Shown here: in pieces, positions 27,348 to 40,266 of the stretch
How the letters are laid out: the number at the start of each line of letters is the position of its first letter
How positions within the stretch are numbered: the first letter of the stretch is position 1
Assembly: GCF_014652915.1 (NCBI RefSeq)
Contig: NZ_BMZS01000001.1
Span: 1 to 64,000, forward strand
Reading direction: 5' to 3'
Length of the DNA stretch: 64,000 nt
Origin: Thalassobaculum fulvum
GTDB taxonomy: Bacteria > Pseudomonadota > Alphaproteobacteria > Thalassobaculales > Thalassobaculaceae
Position numbers and translations under genes: made by a program
Notes under the pieces: model-generated
Told to the model about the DNA's origin: nothing
The model's input: only the letters and a program-made list of their open reading frames with translations
Database searches by the model: none

Positions 27348-28052
27348 TCATTCTCCTTCGACGATCGCCAGCGCCGCGTGCGCCCGCGACCGGAACTCGC
27401 GCCGGTACAGGATCGCGACCACCCAGGCGGTCGCCGCCACCAGCCCCGCCGGGTGCAGGAACCACGCGCACGCGGCCAGCCCGAAATAATAGGAATGCAT
27501 GCCGCCGTTGTAGTGGCGGGCGGCCAGCGAGACCAGGCGGGCCGCCACCGCCGCGCGCGACCGGGCGACCGCGGGGTCGCCGTCGCCGGGCTGCGGGATC
27601 GCCCCGAGCACCACGCCGGCGTTGTTGTGCAGGCGCATCGACCACGCCAGCCGGAAGAAGGCGTGGGTGAAGATCAGGATCATCAGCGCCACCTTGAAGC
27701 CGAACCGGTTCTGGCTGGTGGTGGCGAAGTAGTCGAAGCCGTTGAGCACCTCCACCACGTCGGCCGAGGCCCCGAGCGCGGCGGCCAGGCCGCCGATCAC
27801 GAAGATCGCGGTGGAGGCCAGGAACGCCGAGTTGCCGGTCAGCGACTGCAGGATCTGGACGTCGAGGATCCGGTTGTCGCGACCGACCGCCGAGCGCATC
27901 CAGCGCTCGCGCCAGACCTGCATCCGGGCCGGCAGGTTGTCGCCGCGCCGGATCGACACCGCCACGAACCCCTCGTAGCCGGCCCAGGCCAGCAGGAACA
28001 GGGCCAAGGCGAGCAGGTCGAGCCCCGAGAAGATGGTCAGGATGTCGGCCAT
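27348..28052 (-). CDS. DUF599-family membrane protein
   Basis: A 234-residue protein with four or five membrane helices. The family features are the WAGYEGFVAV start, NRILDVQILQSLTGNSAFLA, and the conserved GFDYFATTSQNRFGFKVAL and HNGG-type motif (ARHYNGGMHSYYFGLA). The function of DUF599 is not known. It stands alone, 118 bp from the kinase stop on the same strand. Confidence 0.8.
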   Translation of the reverse strand: MADILTIFSGLDLLALALFLLAWAGYEGFVAVSIRRGDNLPARMQVWRERWMRSAVGRDNRILDVQILQSLTGNSAFLASTAIFVIGGLAAALGASADVVEVLNGFDYFATTSQNRFGFKVALMILIFTHAFFRLAWSMRLHNNAGVVLGAIPQPGDGDPAVARSRAAVAARLVSLAARHYNGGMHSYYFGLAACAWFLHPAGLVAATAWVVAILYRREFRSRAHAALAIVEGE

Positions 28053-28170
28053 GGGTTCCGCCGGTGTCCGGTATCGGCGCGACGCCGGCCGGCGGCACGC
28101 CGGCAGCAGGATCGCAGACCCCGCCCCGGCCCGCCAGCTTCACCGCCGGCACCGTGCATCCACCGCCGAC

Positions 28171-29601
28171 CTAGGCCGCGGCCGACGCGCCGCCCAGGAC
28201 CCGCGCTTCCGGGAACACGACGGTGACCACCGTGCCGCGCCCGACTTCGCTGTCGATGGCCACCGAGCCCTCGTGCAGCTCGGCGAAGCCCTTGACCAGC
28301 GACAGGCCGAGGCCGGTACCCTGGTGGCGGCGGGCGTGCGACTGGTCGGCCTGGAAGAACGCCTCGGTGACCCGCGGCACCGCCTCGGGCGGGATCCCGA
28401 TCCCGGTGTCCCGGACCCGCAGCGCGAGGCCCGGGCCGTCACGCCCCAGCCAGACCTCGATCCTGCCGTCCCGGGGCGTGAACCTGACGGCGTTCGCCAG
28501 GAGGTTCAGCAGGATCTGGCGGAACATCCGCTGGTCAGCGAACAGCGAGACGCCGGTCGCCTGGACGTCGACGGCCAGGGTGATGCCGTTTCGCTCGCTG
28601 TCCGCGGCGATCATCCGGACCGCCGTCTGCACCGCGGCGGCCGGGTCGAACGCCTCCTCGTCCAGCACGATCCGCCGGGAGTCGATGCGGGCCATGTCGA
28701 GGATCGCGTCGAGCACGCTGAGGAGATGGGCGGCGCTGGTGTGGATGTCGCGCGAATACCCGTGATAGCGCTCCGGCAGCGGACCGAAGATCTGGCGCTC
28801 CTGGATCTCCGCGAACCCCATGATGGCGTTCAGCGGCGTTCGCAGCTCGTGGCTGACGGTCGCCAGGAAGTTCGACTTCGCCAGGTTCGCCGCCTCGGCC
28901 GCCAGCCTGGCACCGATCTCGTTGCGGGCCCGCCGGCTGCTCAGCAGCACCTCGGCGCCGAGAAACGCCGTCAGCACCACGACCACCAGGAGGATCGCCC
29001 ACTGGTACAGCTCGGCCCGCCGGTACCCGGCCCGGGTCTCCTCCGCGAGCTGACGGAAGTGCTCGCCGTAGTAGACCTCCTGCGTCAGATTCTGGACGGC
29101 CGGCCGCCAGGCCGTCAGGGCCTCGTGGATCCTCAGGTACCGGTCGCGGTCGCCGCGCCGAAGCGCCGCCACCTCCGGATCGAGCGACCGGAGCGTCGCC
29201 ATCAGGCCGTCCAGCAGCTCCGCCGCGCCCGCGACCTTGCGGACCTCCTGGGTCTGGTCGCCGTGCAGCAGTACCGGGATCCGGCTCCACAGCAGCTCGA
29301 ACCGGGTCGACAGCGCCTCGCGGTCGGTGTCCGGTTCGCCCAGCATGAATCGGTCGAGCGACCCCAGGAACCGTTCCAGCTCGTAGGCGAGCTGGCCGAC
29401 CGCCCAGTTGTTGTTGGTCAGGAGATAGGCGTGGGCGTTGCGCTCGCGCCGCAGTTCCTGGTCGTGGAGCGTGATCAGGGTCAGGAAGATCACCGCCAGG
29501 CCGACGACCGCGGCCATCCGCACCGGCGGTCTCGCGAGCCATCCCGGCGCGGGCGCGGCGACCCGATGCCTCGCCAACCAGTCCCGCAGTCCTGCAGCCA
29601 T
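28171..29601 (-). CDS. membrane sensor histidine kinase, orphan
   Basis: A 476-residue protein: TM1 about 28-46, a helical periplasmic region of about 150 residues, TM2 about 201-220, then HisKA with His251 in SHELRTPLNA and an ATPase domain with the N box NLLANAVRFTP, DTGIGI and GTGLGLSLV. There is no HAMP, PAS or receiver domain. It may be longer by 12 residues from a GTG at 29637. No response regulator is adjacent, so its partner must lie elsewhere. Its kinase core resembles that of the kinase at 20460, but the sensor regions are unrelated. Confidence 0.9.
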   Translation of the reverse strand: MAAGLRDWLARHRVAAPAPGWLARPPVRMAAVVGLAVIFLTLITLHDQELRRERNAHAYLLTNNNWAVGQLAYELERFLGSLDRFMLGEPDTDREALSTRFELLWSRIPVLLHGDQTQEVRKVAGAAELLDGLMATLRSLDPEVAALRRGDRDRYLRIHEALTAWRPAVQNLTQEVYYGEHFRQLAEETRAGYRRAELYQWAILLVVVVLTAFLGAEVLLSSRRARNEIGARLAAEAANLAKSNFLATVSHELRTPLNAIMGFAEIQERQIFGPLPERYHGYSRDIHTSAAHLLSVLDAILDMARIDSRRIVLDEEAFDPAAAVQTAVRMIAADSERNGITLAVDVQATGVSLFADQRMFRQILLNLLANAVRFTPRDGRIEVWLGRDGPGLALRVRDTGIGIPPEAVPRVTEAFFQADQSHARRHQGTGLGLSLVKGFAELHEGSVAIDSEVGRGTVVTVVFPEARVLGGASAAA

Positions 29602-29650
29602 ACCGTCGTCCCACCCGGCGCAACCCGTGTCCGGCACTGCCCTGCAACGC

Positions 29651-29691
29651 CCGGCTCCGTCGGCATCGAGTATCCCGCCGACGGGAGCCGG
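29651..29691 (-). terminator. hairpin after gyrB
   Basis: Arms 29651-29664 and 29677-29691 (CCGGCTCCGTCGGC against GCCGACGGGAGCCGG, one bulged G) form a strong stem 54 bp after the gyrB stop. It lacks a T tract, so termination is inferred. Confidence 0.4.
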
Positions 29692-29744
29692 ACGATATTG
29701 TGGAATGCCGACGTTAACGCATGGTTACGAGGCGGCCGCGTGGC

Positions 29745-33413
<3,669 letters not shown>

Positions 33414-33417
<4 letters not shown>

Positions 33418-34535
33418 ACCCGCATCGGCATGAGGACGTAGAGCGCGCCGTCGTCGCCCTCGTCGGTGACCACGGTCGGCGACGCCGCGTCGGCCATGGC
33501 GAACACCGCCTTGCTGCCGTCGTCGATCTGGTCGGCGATGTCCAGCAGGTAGCGGGAGTTGAAGCCGATCTCGATCGGCGCCGACCCGTAGTCGACGTCG
33601 ACTTCCTCGGTCGCCTGCGCGTTGTCCGGGCTGTTGGCCGACAGGGTGAGCGTGCCGCTGGCCAGGCTAAGCTTCACCGAGCGCGACTTCTCGGTAGAGA
33701 TGGTGGCGACCCGGTCGACCGCGCGCTTGAAGCTGGAGCTCTCGACCCGGAGCAGCTTGTCGTTGCCGGACGGGATCACCCGCTCGTAGTCCGGGAAGGT
33801 GCCGTCGATCAGCTTGGTGGTCAGCACCGTCGTCTCGAAGGCGACCCGCAGCTTGTTGTCGTTCAGCGAGACCTGGACGTCGCCGTCGGTCTCCTCGATC
33901 AGCTTGCGGATTTCCTGCACCGCCTTGCGCGGCACGATCACCGCCGGCATGCCGGCGGCACCGGCCGGCAGCGGCATCTGCACCCGCGCCAGCCGGTGGC
34001 CGTCGGTGGCGACGGCGCGCAGCACCGGCATGTCGCCGGCCTTGGTCTCGTGCAGGAAGATGCCGTTGAGGTAGTAGCGGGTCTCCTCGGTGGAGATAGC
34101 GAACCGGGTGCGGTCGATCAGGGTCTTGGCGTCGGCCGCCGACAGCACGAAGCCGGTCGGCAGGGTGTCGCCGGACAGCGCCGGGAACTCCTCGACCGGC
34201 AGGGTCGGCAGCGAGAAGTTCGAGCGCCCGGCCCGGATCGCCATGCGGCCGCTGTCGCCGTTGGCGGTCAGCTCCACCTCCGAGCCGTCCGGCAGCTTGC
34301 GGACGATCTCGTACAGGGTGTGCGCCGGCACCGTGGTCTGGCCGGCCTGGTCGACCGAGCAGCCGACGCTCTCGACCACGTCCAGGTCCATGTCGGTGGC
34401 GGTCAGCGACAGCGTCCCGTCGCCGGCACGCAGCAGCACGTTGGCCAGGATCGGGATGGTGTTGCGACGCTCGACGACGCTCTGGACGTGGGCGAGCGGC
34501 TTCAGCAGGGCCGCGCGGTCGATGGTGATCTTCAT
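33414..34535 (-). CDS. dnaN: DNA polymerase III sliding clamp (beta subunit)
   Basis: A 373-residue clamp with three repeated domains. It begins MKITIDRAALLKPLAHVQSV and ends with the typical PMRV. The protein tethers polymerase to DNA and is the hub for DNA repair enzymes. It lies 195 bp downstream of dnaA, with its own leader containing a strong hairpin and a possible promoter, so expression need not depend on dnaA transcription. Confidence 0.98.
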
Positions 34536-34573
34536 GGGCTCGCTCGGGCCTTTCGGATGGTCTCGGGGACGCC

Positions 34574-34640
34574 TCCGCCGCCCGGCGAAGGGCGGCGGAA
34601 AGGCATACCCGTCACGGGGCGAATCGTCACGGATTTTATA
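34574..34640 (-). promoter_or_regulatory. dnaN leader: -10-like element and hairpin
   Basis: On the minus strand TATAAA (34635-34640) is the only good -10 hexamer between dnaA and dnaN; no convincing -35 is visible. Downstream of it a perfect 10-bp stem (34574-34583 with 34590-34599, loop GGCGAA) lies 39 bp before the dnaN start, which could attenuate or stabilise the transcript. Confidence 0.35.
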
Positions 34641-34730
34641 GCACGAAACGCCCGCCGCAGGGCCAGTTTTCAGGCTGTCGGAAGTGCCCCCGGAAGCACC
34701 CCCGAAACGGCTCCGGAAACCGCCCCCGCG

Positions 34731-36176
34731 TCAGCTCTCGAGCATCCGCCGGAGCATGTCGACGTCCTCGTCGAAATGCCGGTCGGCCGCCCGCAGCTCG
34801 TCGACCTTCTTGACCGCGTGCATCACCGTGGTGTGGTCGCGCCCGCCGAACTTGCGGCCGATCTCCGGCAGCGACCGCTGGGTCAGCTGCTTGGCGAGGT
34901 ACATGGCGATCTGCCGTGGCCGGGCGATCGAGCGCGAGCGCCGGGCCGAGTGCATGTCGGCGATGCGGATGTTGAAGTGCGAGGCGACCTTGCGCTGGAT
35001 CTCCTCGATGGTGATCCGCCGATCGTTGGCCTTCAGCAGGTCGTGCAGGACCTCCTGGGTGCTCTCCAGGGTGATCGCGCGGCCGACCAGGGTGGAGTGC
35101 GCGACGATGCGGTTGAGCGCGCCCTCCAGCTCGCGGACGTTGGAGGAGATCTTGTGGGCCAGGAACTCCAGCACCTTCGGCGGGATCGCGGTCTCCAGCT
35201 TCTCGGCCTTCGACTGCAGGATGCCGAGCCGCAGCTCGTAGGTGGTCGGGTGGATGTCCGCCACCAGCCCCCAGCCGAGCCGCGAGCGCAGCCGTTCCTC
35301 CAGCCCGTCAAGGTCGTTCGGCGACTTGTCGGCGGAGATGATGACCTGCCGGTTCTGGTCCACCAGGGCGTTGAAGGTGTGGAAGAACTCCTCCTGGGTC
35401 GAGTCCTTGCCGCTGATGAACTGGACGTCGTCGATCATCAGCACGTCGACCGAGCGGAACTGCTCCTTGAACGCCACCGTGTCCTTGAAGCGCAGCGCCC
35501 GGATGAACTGGTACATGAACTTCTCGGCGGACATGTACAGCACCCGCCGCTGCGGATGCTTCTCCCGCAGGTTCCAGGCGATGGCATGCATCAGGTGGGT
35601 CTTGCCGAGTCCGACCCCGCCGTACAGGAACAGCGGGTTGAACGGCACGGTCTCGCTCTCGGCCACCCGCCGCGCCGCCGCGAACGCCAGTTCGTTCGGC
35701 TTGCCGACCACGAAGTTGTTGAAGGTGAAGCGCGGGTCGAGCGGCGCGCTCAGCGCCTCGGTCGGCTCGACGGCCCGGAGCACCACCGGTGCCTCCGGCG
35801 CCGCGTCCTCGGGCTCGTCCTCGGCGCGCCTGTCGGCGGCGACCCGGGCCGCCGGCGGGCGGACTGCCGCCCGGGACGCCGTCGCGCCGGCCTCGGCAAC
35901 CGCCCCGGCCCCGGCGGACACCAGGACCTCGACGGTCTGCACCGCCGGATCCTCGTCGCTCCACAGGGCGCGCAGCCGGTCGCCGTACTGGTTGGTGACC
36001 CGGTCGCGGACCACCCGGCTCGGCACCGACAGCACCACCGTCGAGCCGTCCCGGCGCACCAGGGTCAGCGATCGCAGCCAGTTCCGATAAACGGTCTCGC
36101 CGCACTCGGCACGCAAGCGCCCCCGCACTCGCGCCCAACGGGTCGCAAGCTCTGCCCCGCCGTCGCGATCAAACAT
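34731..36176 (-). CDS. dnaA: chromosomal replication initiator DnaA
   Basis: A 481-residue initiator: N-terminal DnaB/DiaA-binding domain, a Pro/Ala-rich linker (about 85-145), the AAA+ domain with GGVGLGKTHLMHA and DDVQF, and the C-terminal helix-turn-helix with ARPRQIAMYLAKQLT and GGRDHTTVMHA, which contacts the DnaA box. ATG 36176 gives the normal domain I; a longer reading adds 29 residues that look non-coding. The gene is followed by dnaN, recF and gyrB and preceded by a 730-bp non-coding region. Confidence 0.98.
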   Translation of the reverse strand: MFDRDGGAELATRWARVRGRLRAECGETVYRNWLRSLTLVRRDGSTVVLSVPSRVVRDRVTNQYGDRLRALWSDEDPAVQTVEVLVSAGAGAVAEAGATASRAAVRPPAARVAADRRAEDEPEDAAPEAPVVLRAVEPTEALSAPLDPRFTFNNFVVGKPNELAFAAARRVAESETVPFNPLFLYGGVGLGKTHLMHAIAWNLREKHPQRRVLYMSAEKFMYQFIRALRFKDTVAFKEQFRSVDVLMIDDVQFISGKDSTQEEFFHTFNALVDQNRQVIISADKSPNDLDGLEERLRSRLGWGLVADIHPTTYELRLGILQSKAEKLETAIPPKVLEFLAHKISSNVRELEGALNRIVAHSTLVGRAITLESTQEVLHDLLKANDRRITIEEIQRKVASHFNIRIADMHSARRSRSIARPRQIAMYLAKQLTQRSLPEIGRKFGGRDHTTVMHAVKKVDELRAADRHFDEDVDMLRRMLES

Positions 36177-36469
36177 CCCACGTGCCTCCCTCTCGGGTCT
36201 GGGCGGCGTTGCCCGCCGCGCCACGATTGTTCCGCACGTCCCCGGTCTGGCTCCCCAAGCCATTGTCCGTTGTCACAGTTCGCCCCTCGCGTCTCCCGGG
36301 CGTCCGCCCGTTCCCTTGTCTCCGACCGGCCTGGAACCCGAGCCGAACCCCCCGTTCGACGCCGAGCCATGTACAAACCTGCCCCGTTCGACGCAGCTCG
36401 CGCCGCACCGCCCCGTCAACGCCGGAACCTATAGACTACAGGGCCGGAACGCAGACGATACCCAGACCA

Positions 36470-36720
36470 TCGTAAGATTTCGCACAAACGCATCGCGTGA
36501 GTACTGCATTTTTTCCTTTACGACTTGCAGTAACCACCGGTTTGCGCCAAGGCCGGTAAGTTACTCGCCCCCCCTGGCCGACGCAACAGACTCGGCCGTT
36601 AGATGACCAATTTTTTTCGGCCTGCCGCGCTGAATCGCAAGTTGACTTATCCAGATGAAACTCGATTCAACGCTTTGCGCTCTGATGTTGAACCGATGTC
36701 GAGCGAATCGCCGCAACTCG
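36470..36720. other. candidate replication origin region upstream of dnaA
   Basis: The 36177-36906 gap has no gene. Its central part is clearly AT-richer than the rest of the window (for example the T7 run at 36611-36617 and the stretch at 36505-36525). It contains a near-consensus DnaA box, TTATCCAGA (36647-36655, one mismatch), and four GANTC sites in 121 bp (36589, 36632, 36664, 36705). Proximity to dnaA supports an origin. Against this, only one good DnaA box is visible and many alphaproteobacteria place oriC elsewhere, near hemE. Confidence 0.4.
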
Positions 36721-36840
36721 GCAACCGGCGGCGAAAGCGCTTCGGCTCGCGCGACTTAGCGGATGACCCATTTCCGTAACACGCGGACGGCGGGGTGAAG
36801 CCGTCGCGCCGGGCCGCCACGATCCGGGTGGCAGGCACAC

Positions 36841-36868
36841 GAAAGGGCCGCCGGAATCCGACGGCCCT
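36841..36868 (-). terminator. rho-independent terminator of rpsT
   Basis: On the minus strand AGGGCCG-x-CGG pairs with CCG-x-CGGCCCT around a 3-nt loop, followed by TTTC. It begins 39 bp after the rpsT stop. One internal mismatch interrupts an otherwise strong stem. Confidence 0.7.
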
Positions 36869-36906
36869 GACAATGCGGATCTCCTGGCGGCCGCAGCCGC
36901 CCGGTG

Positions 36907-37173
36907 TCAGGCGCCGAGCGCCTTGATCCGGGCGTTCAGGCGCGACAGCTTGCGCGCCACCGTGTTGCGGTGCAGGACGCCCTTGGACACCCCGCGATGC
37001 ATCTCCGGCTGCGCCTCCGCGAACGCCGACTTCGCGGCGGTCTCGTCACCGGACGCGATGGCCTTCTCGACCTTCTTCACGAAGGTGCGGATGCGCGAGA
37101 TGCGCGCGTGGTTGATCTCGAAGCGGTGCGCATTGCGACGAATGCGCTTCTTGGCCGACTTGTGATGCGCCAT
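36907..37173 (-). CDS. rpsT: 30S ribosomal protein S20
   Basis: An 88-residue basic protein beginning [19 protein letters not shown] and ending [11 protein letters not shown], the full normal length. It binds 16S rRNA early in 30S assembly. It is transcribed toward dnaA and followed by a clear terminator. The ATG 37173 is fixed by homology; upstream in-frame sequence is not ribosomal. Confidence 0.98.
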   Translation of the reverse strand: MAHHKSAKKRIRRNAHRFEINHARISRIRTFVKKVEKAIASGDETAAKSAFAEAQPEMHRGVSKGVLHRNTVARKLSRLNARIKALGA

Positions 37174-37296
37174 GGTGTCTCTCGAATGGCCGGCGATATG
37201 CGGAAGGCGCGCCTTATAGCGCCACGCCCGATCCGCGTCAACCGTGGTGGGTGGCACCCGCCGCGTCGTGCCGCGGGCGCCGGGGACAGGAACCGG

Positions 37297-38073
37297 TCAG
37301 CTGTGCTTGAAGGCCGGCTGGCGCTTCTCGACGAAGGCCGCCATGCCTTCCTTCTGGTCCTCGGTCGCGAAGGTCGAATGGAACAGCCGGCGCTCGAAGC
37401 GCACGCCCTCGCTGAGCGTGGTCTCGTAGGCCCGGTTGACCGACTCCTTGGCCATCATGACCATCGGCCGCGACATGTCGGCGATCCGCTCGGCCACCTT
37501 GATGACCTCGTCCATCAGCTCGGCGGCCGGCACGACCCGGCTGACCAGCCCGGCACGCTCGGCCTCCTGGGCGTCCATCATCCGGCCGGTCAGGCACATG
37601 TCCATCGCCTTCGACTTGCCGACGAAGCGGGTGAGGCGCTGGGTGCCGCCGGAACCCGGGATGGTGCCGATGGTGATCTCCGGCTGGCCGAACTTGGCGG
37701 TGTCGGCGGCGATGATGAAGTCGCACATCATCGCCAGCTCGCAGCCGCCGCCGAGCGCGTAGCCGGCGACCGCGGCGACCACCGGCTTGCGGATCCGGGT
37801 GATGTGCTCCCAGCGGGCGGTGATGAAGTCCGCCTTGTAGACGTCCATGTAGGACTTGTCCTGCATCTCCTTGATGTCGGCGCCGGCGGCGAACGCCTTT
37901 TCGCTGCCGGTCAGCACCAGGCAGCCGATCGCGTCGTCGGCCTCGAGCTCGTCGAGGCCGCGGGCCAGCTCGTCCATCAGGACCGACGACAGGGCGTTCA
38001 GCGCCTTCGGGCGGTTCAGCGTGATCACGCCGACCTTCCCGCGGCGCTCCACCAGGATCGTCTCGTAAGGCAT
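37297..38073 (-). CDS. enoyl-CoA hydratase (crotonase family)
   Basis: A 258-residue enzyme that hydrates trans-2-enoyl-CoA during beta-oxidation. Both catalytic acids are present: Glu112 in [11 protein letters not shown] and Glu132 in [14 protein letters not shown], at the 20-residue spacing of short-chain hydratases. The oxyanion-hole Gly and ADIKEM loop are intact. Its place between rpsT and mutM is a known alphaproteobacterial neighbourhood, not evidence of a shared pathway. Confidence 0.95.
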   Translation of the reverse strand: MPYETILVERRGKVGVITLNRPKALNALSSVLMDELARGLDELEADDAIGCLVLTGSEKAFAAGADIKEMQDKSYMDVYKADFITARWEHITRIRKPVVAAVAGYALGGGCELAMMCDFIIAADTAKFGQPEITIGTIPGSGGTQRLTRFVGKSKAMDMCLTGRMMDAQEAERAGLVSRVVPAAELMDEVIKVAERIADMSRPMVMMAKESVNRAYETTLSEGVRFERRLFHSTFATEDQKEGMAAFVEKRQPAFKHS

Positions 38074-38130
38074 CGTTGCTGCTCCTCTCCAGAGCCGCCG
38101 CCGGCGGCCGGAACCAGGGACAATTCGGTT

Positions 38131-38514
38131 TCAGCGTGGCGCGAGTTCGAAACGGACCACCAGGCCGTCGCCCTCGACCACCGTATCCACGGTCAGAACC
38201 TCTCCCTCCCGCGTCCAGCGGCCGGCGCCGTCGGGCGACCAGCCGAGCTGCGGAAGTGTCTCTTCGTAGAAGGCGCGCACGGCCGGCATGCGCACCCCGC
38301 CTTCGGCGAAGGCGACCACGATGCGGCCGACCGCGGCGTCGAAGCTCACGCTGGCGGCCGGGACGTTGCGCAGTCCCGGCATCAGCGGAAGATCCTCGAA
38401 TCCATCGACGAAGGCGTCCGCGCGGACCGGCGCGGGCGCCGCCCCCCACAGCAGGCCGGCCCCGATGACGAGGGGTCCGACGAGACGCGCGAGGAGCCGG
38501 TGCGGCGTGCTCAT
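38131..38514 (-). CDS. small exported protein of unknown function
   Basis: A 127-residue protein with a signal peptide (about 1-32, cleavage near VRADAF). The mature part begins DAFVDGFEDLPLMPGL and looks like a small alpha/beta domain (VRAFYEETLPQLGWSPDGAGRW then a hydrophobic strand EGDGLVVRFELAP). It lies 17 bp after mutM on the same strand and is probably co-transcribed with it. I recognise no functional motif. Confidence 0.75.
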   Translation of the reverse strand: MSTPHRLLARLVGPLVIGAGLLWGAAPAPVRADAFVDGFEDLPLMPGLRNVPAASVSFDAAVGRIVVAFAEGGVRMPAVRAFYEETLPQLGWSPDGAGRWTREGEVLTVDTVVEGDGLVVRFELAPR

Positions 38515-38531
38515 GGCCCGGGGCTTCTACC

Positions 38532-39362
38532 TCACCGCTGACATGACGGACAATAGAAAGTCGAGCGGCCGGTCTGGACGATCCGCCGCACGGTACCCCG
38601 GCAGCCCTCGGTCGGACAGCGCTCGCCCTCGCGGTCGTAGACCCGGAAGGTGTGCTGGAAGTAGCCGAGCTCGCCCGATGTCTGGCGGTGGTCGCGCAGC
38701 GACGAGCCGCCGGCCGCGATGGCGTCGCGCAGCACGTCGCCGACCGCCGCCGCCAGGGCCTCGGCGCGGCCGCCGCGCACGTTCAGCGCCAGCCGCTTCG
38801 GCGAGATCCGCGCCCGGTACAGCGCCTCGCAGGCGTAGATGTTGCCGATCCCGGCGACCACCCGCTGGTCCAGCAGCGCCGCCTTGATCGGCGTGTGGCG
38901 GCCCTCCAGTGCCGTCTCGAGCGCCGGCCCGGAGAACGCGTTGCCGAGCGGCTCCGGGCCGATCCCGGCGAGCAGCCGGTGGTTCTCCACGTCGGCCGTC
39001 GGCCACAGATCCATCATCCCGAAGCGCCGTGCGTCGTTGAACCGCAGCCACCAGCCCTCGTCGGTCCGCAGCACCACGTGGTCGTGCTTCTCCGGCACCG
39101 GCTCGCCGCCGTTCGACAGCAGCATCCGCCCGGACATCCCGAGGTGGATCAGCCAGCTCACGGAATCGTCCAGGTCGACCAGGATGTACTTGGCGCGCCG
39201 GCGCAGGCCGAGCACCCGGCGGCCGGTCAGCCGCCTGGCGAAGTCGCGCGGCAGCGGCCAGCGCAGGTCCGGGCGGCGCGCCTCCACATGGGCCAGCACC
39301 CGGCCCTCGAGCCGCGGCGCCAGGCCGCGCATCACCGTCTCTACTTCGGGCAATTCCGGCAT
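38532..39362 (-). CDS. mutM: formamidopyrimidine-DNA glycosylase
   Basis: A 276-residue repair enzyme that excises 8-oxoguanine. The N-terminal PELPEVETV supplies the catalytic Pro2 and Glu3; the H2TH region includes the usual [19 protein letters not shown]; the C-terminal zinc finger shows CPTEGC and FYCPSCQ. The start at ATG 39362 is certain because Pro2 must be the N-terminal residue. It is divergent from ubiE, with 99 bp between. Confidence 0.97.
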   Translation of the reverse strand: MPELPEVETVMRGLAPRLEGRVLAHVEARRPDLRWPLPRDFARRLTGRRVLGLRRRAKYILVDLDDSVSWLIHLGMSGRMLLSNGGEPVPEKHDHVVLRTDEGWWLRFNDARRFGMMDLWPTADVENHRLLAGIGPEPLGNAFSGPALETALEGRHTPIKAALLDQRVVAGIGNIYACEALYRARISPKRLALNVRGGRAEALAAAVGDVLRDAIAAGGSSLRDHRQTSGELGYFQHTFRVYDREGERCPTEGCRGTVRRIVQTGRSTFYCPSCQR

Positions 39363-39461
39363 GGCGGCGACGGTATCCCTTGATTCGACGGGCGCCAAGC
39401 GACTTGATAGGCACCGCCGGGCGCCCGAGAAGGCGGGGGGCCGCGCGCTCCGGGAGGCGAC

Positions 39462-40220
39462 ATGACCCAAGACAGCAAGATCCGCGGCGGGGTGACCGAT
39501 TTCGGCTTCGAGGAGGTGCCGGTCGAGGAGAAGGCGGCCCGGGTGCGCGGGGTGTTCGACTCGGTCGCCCGCAACTACGACCGCATGAACGACCTGATGA
39601 GCCTCGGCATCCACCGGGTCTGGAAGGACGCGCTGATGGACTGGCTGCTGCCGCGGCCGTCGCAGCGCCTGCTGGACGTGGCCGGCGGCACCGGCGACAT
39701 CGCCCAGCGCTGGCGCAGGCGCGGCGGCGGGCCGGTCACGGTCTGCGACATCAACGCCGAGATGATCGGCGTCGGCCGCGATCGCCTGGACAAGGCCGGC
39801 GGCGACCCCACCGTCACCTGGACGGTCGGCAACGCCGAGTGCCTGCCGTTCGACGACCGCTCGTTCGAGCGCGTCACCATCGCCTTCGGGCTGCGCAACG
39901 TCACCCGCATCGACGCCGCGCTGGCCGAGATGCGGCGGGTGCTGAAGCCCGGCGGCCGGTTCATGTGCCTGGAGTTCTCGCGCCCGACCCAGCCCTGGCT
40001 CGACCCGGTGTACGACGCCTATTCGTTCCGGGTGCTGCCCTGGCTCGGCCGGGTCGTGGCCGACGACGAGGACGCCTACCGCTATCTCGCCGAGAGCATC
40101 CGCCGGTTCCCGGACCAGCAGAACCTGACCGAGCGCATGCGCCGGGCCGGGTTCGAGAAGGTCGCCTGGCGCAACCTGTCGGCCGGCATCGCCGCCATCC
40201 ACTCCGGCTGGCGGTTGTAG
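39462..40220 (+). CDS. ubiE: ubiquinone/menaquinone methyltransferase UbiE
   Basis: A 252-residue SAM-dependent C-methyltransferase acting in quinone biosynthesis. Motif I is [13 protein letters not shown], preceded by [18 protein letters not shown], the family signature; [23 protein letters not shown] follows. It is directly upstream of ubiB (46 bp), forming the usual ubiE-ubiB pair. Confidence 0.97.
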   Translation: MTQDSKIRGGVTDFGFEEVPVEEKAARVRGVFDSVARNYDRMNDLMSLGIHRVWKDALMDWLLPRPSQRLLDVAGGTGDIAQRWRRRGGGPVTVCDINAEMIGVGRDRLDKAGGDPTVTWTVGNAECLPFDDRSFERVTIAFGLRNVTRIDAALAEMRRVLKPGGRFMCLEFSRPTQPWLDPVYDAYSFRVLPWLGRVVADDEDAYRYLAESIRRFPDQQNLTERMRRAGFEKVAWRNLSAGIAAIHSGWRL

Positions 40221-40266
40221 CCATGCCCGGCTGAGGCCCCGGCGCGAACGCCATGATCCGCTCCCC

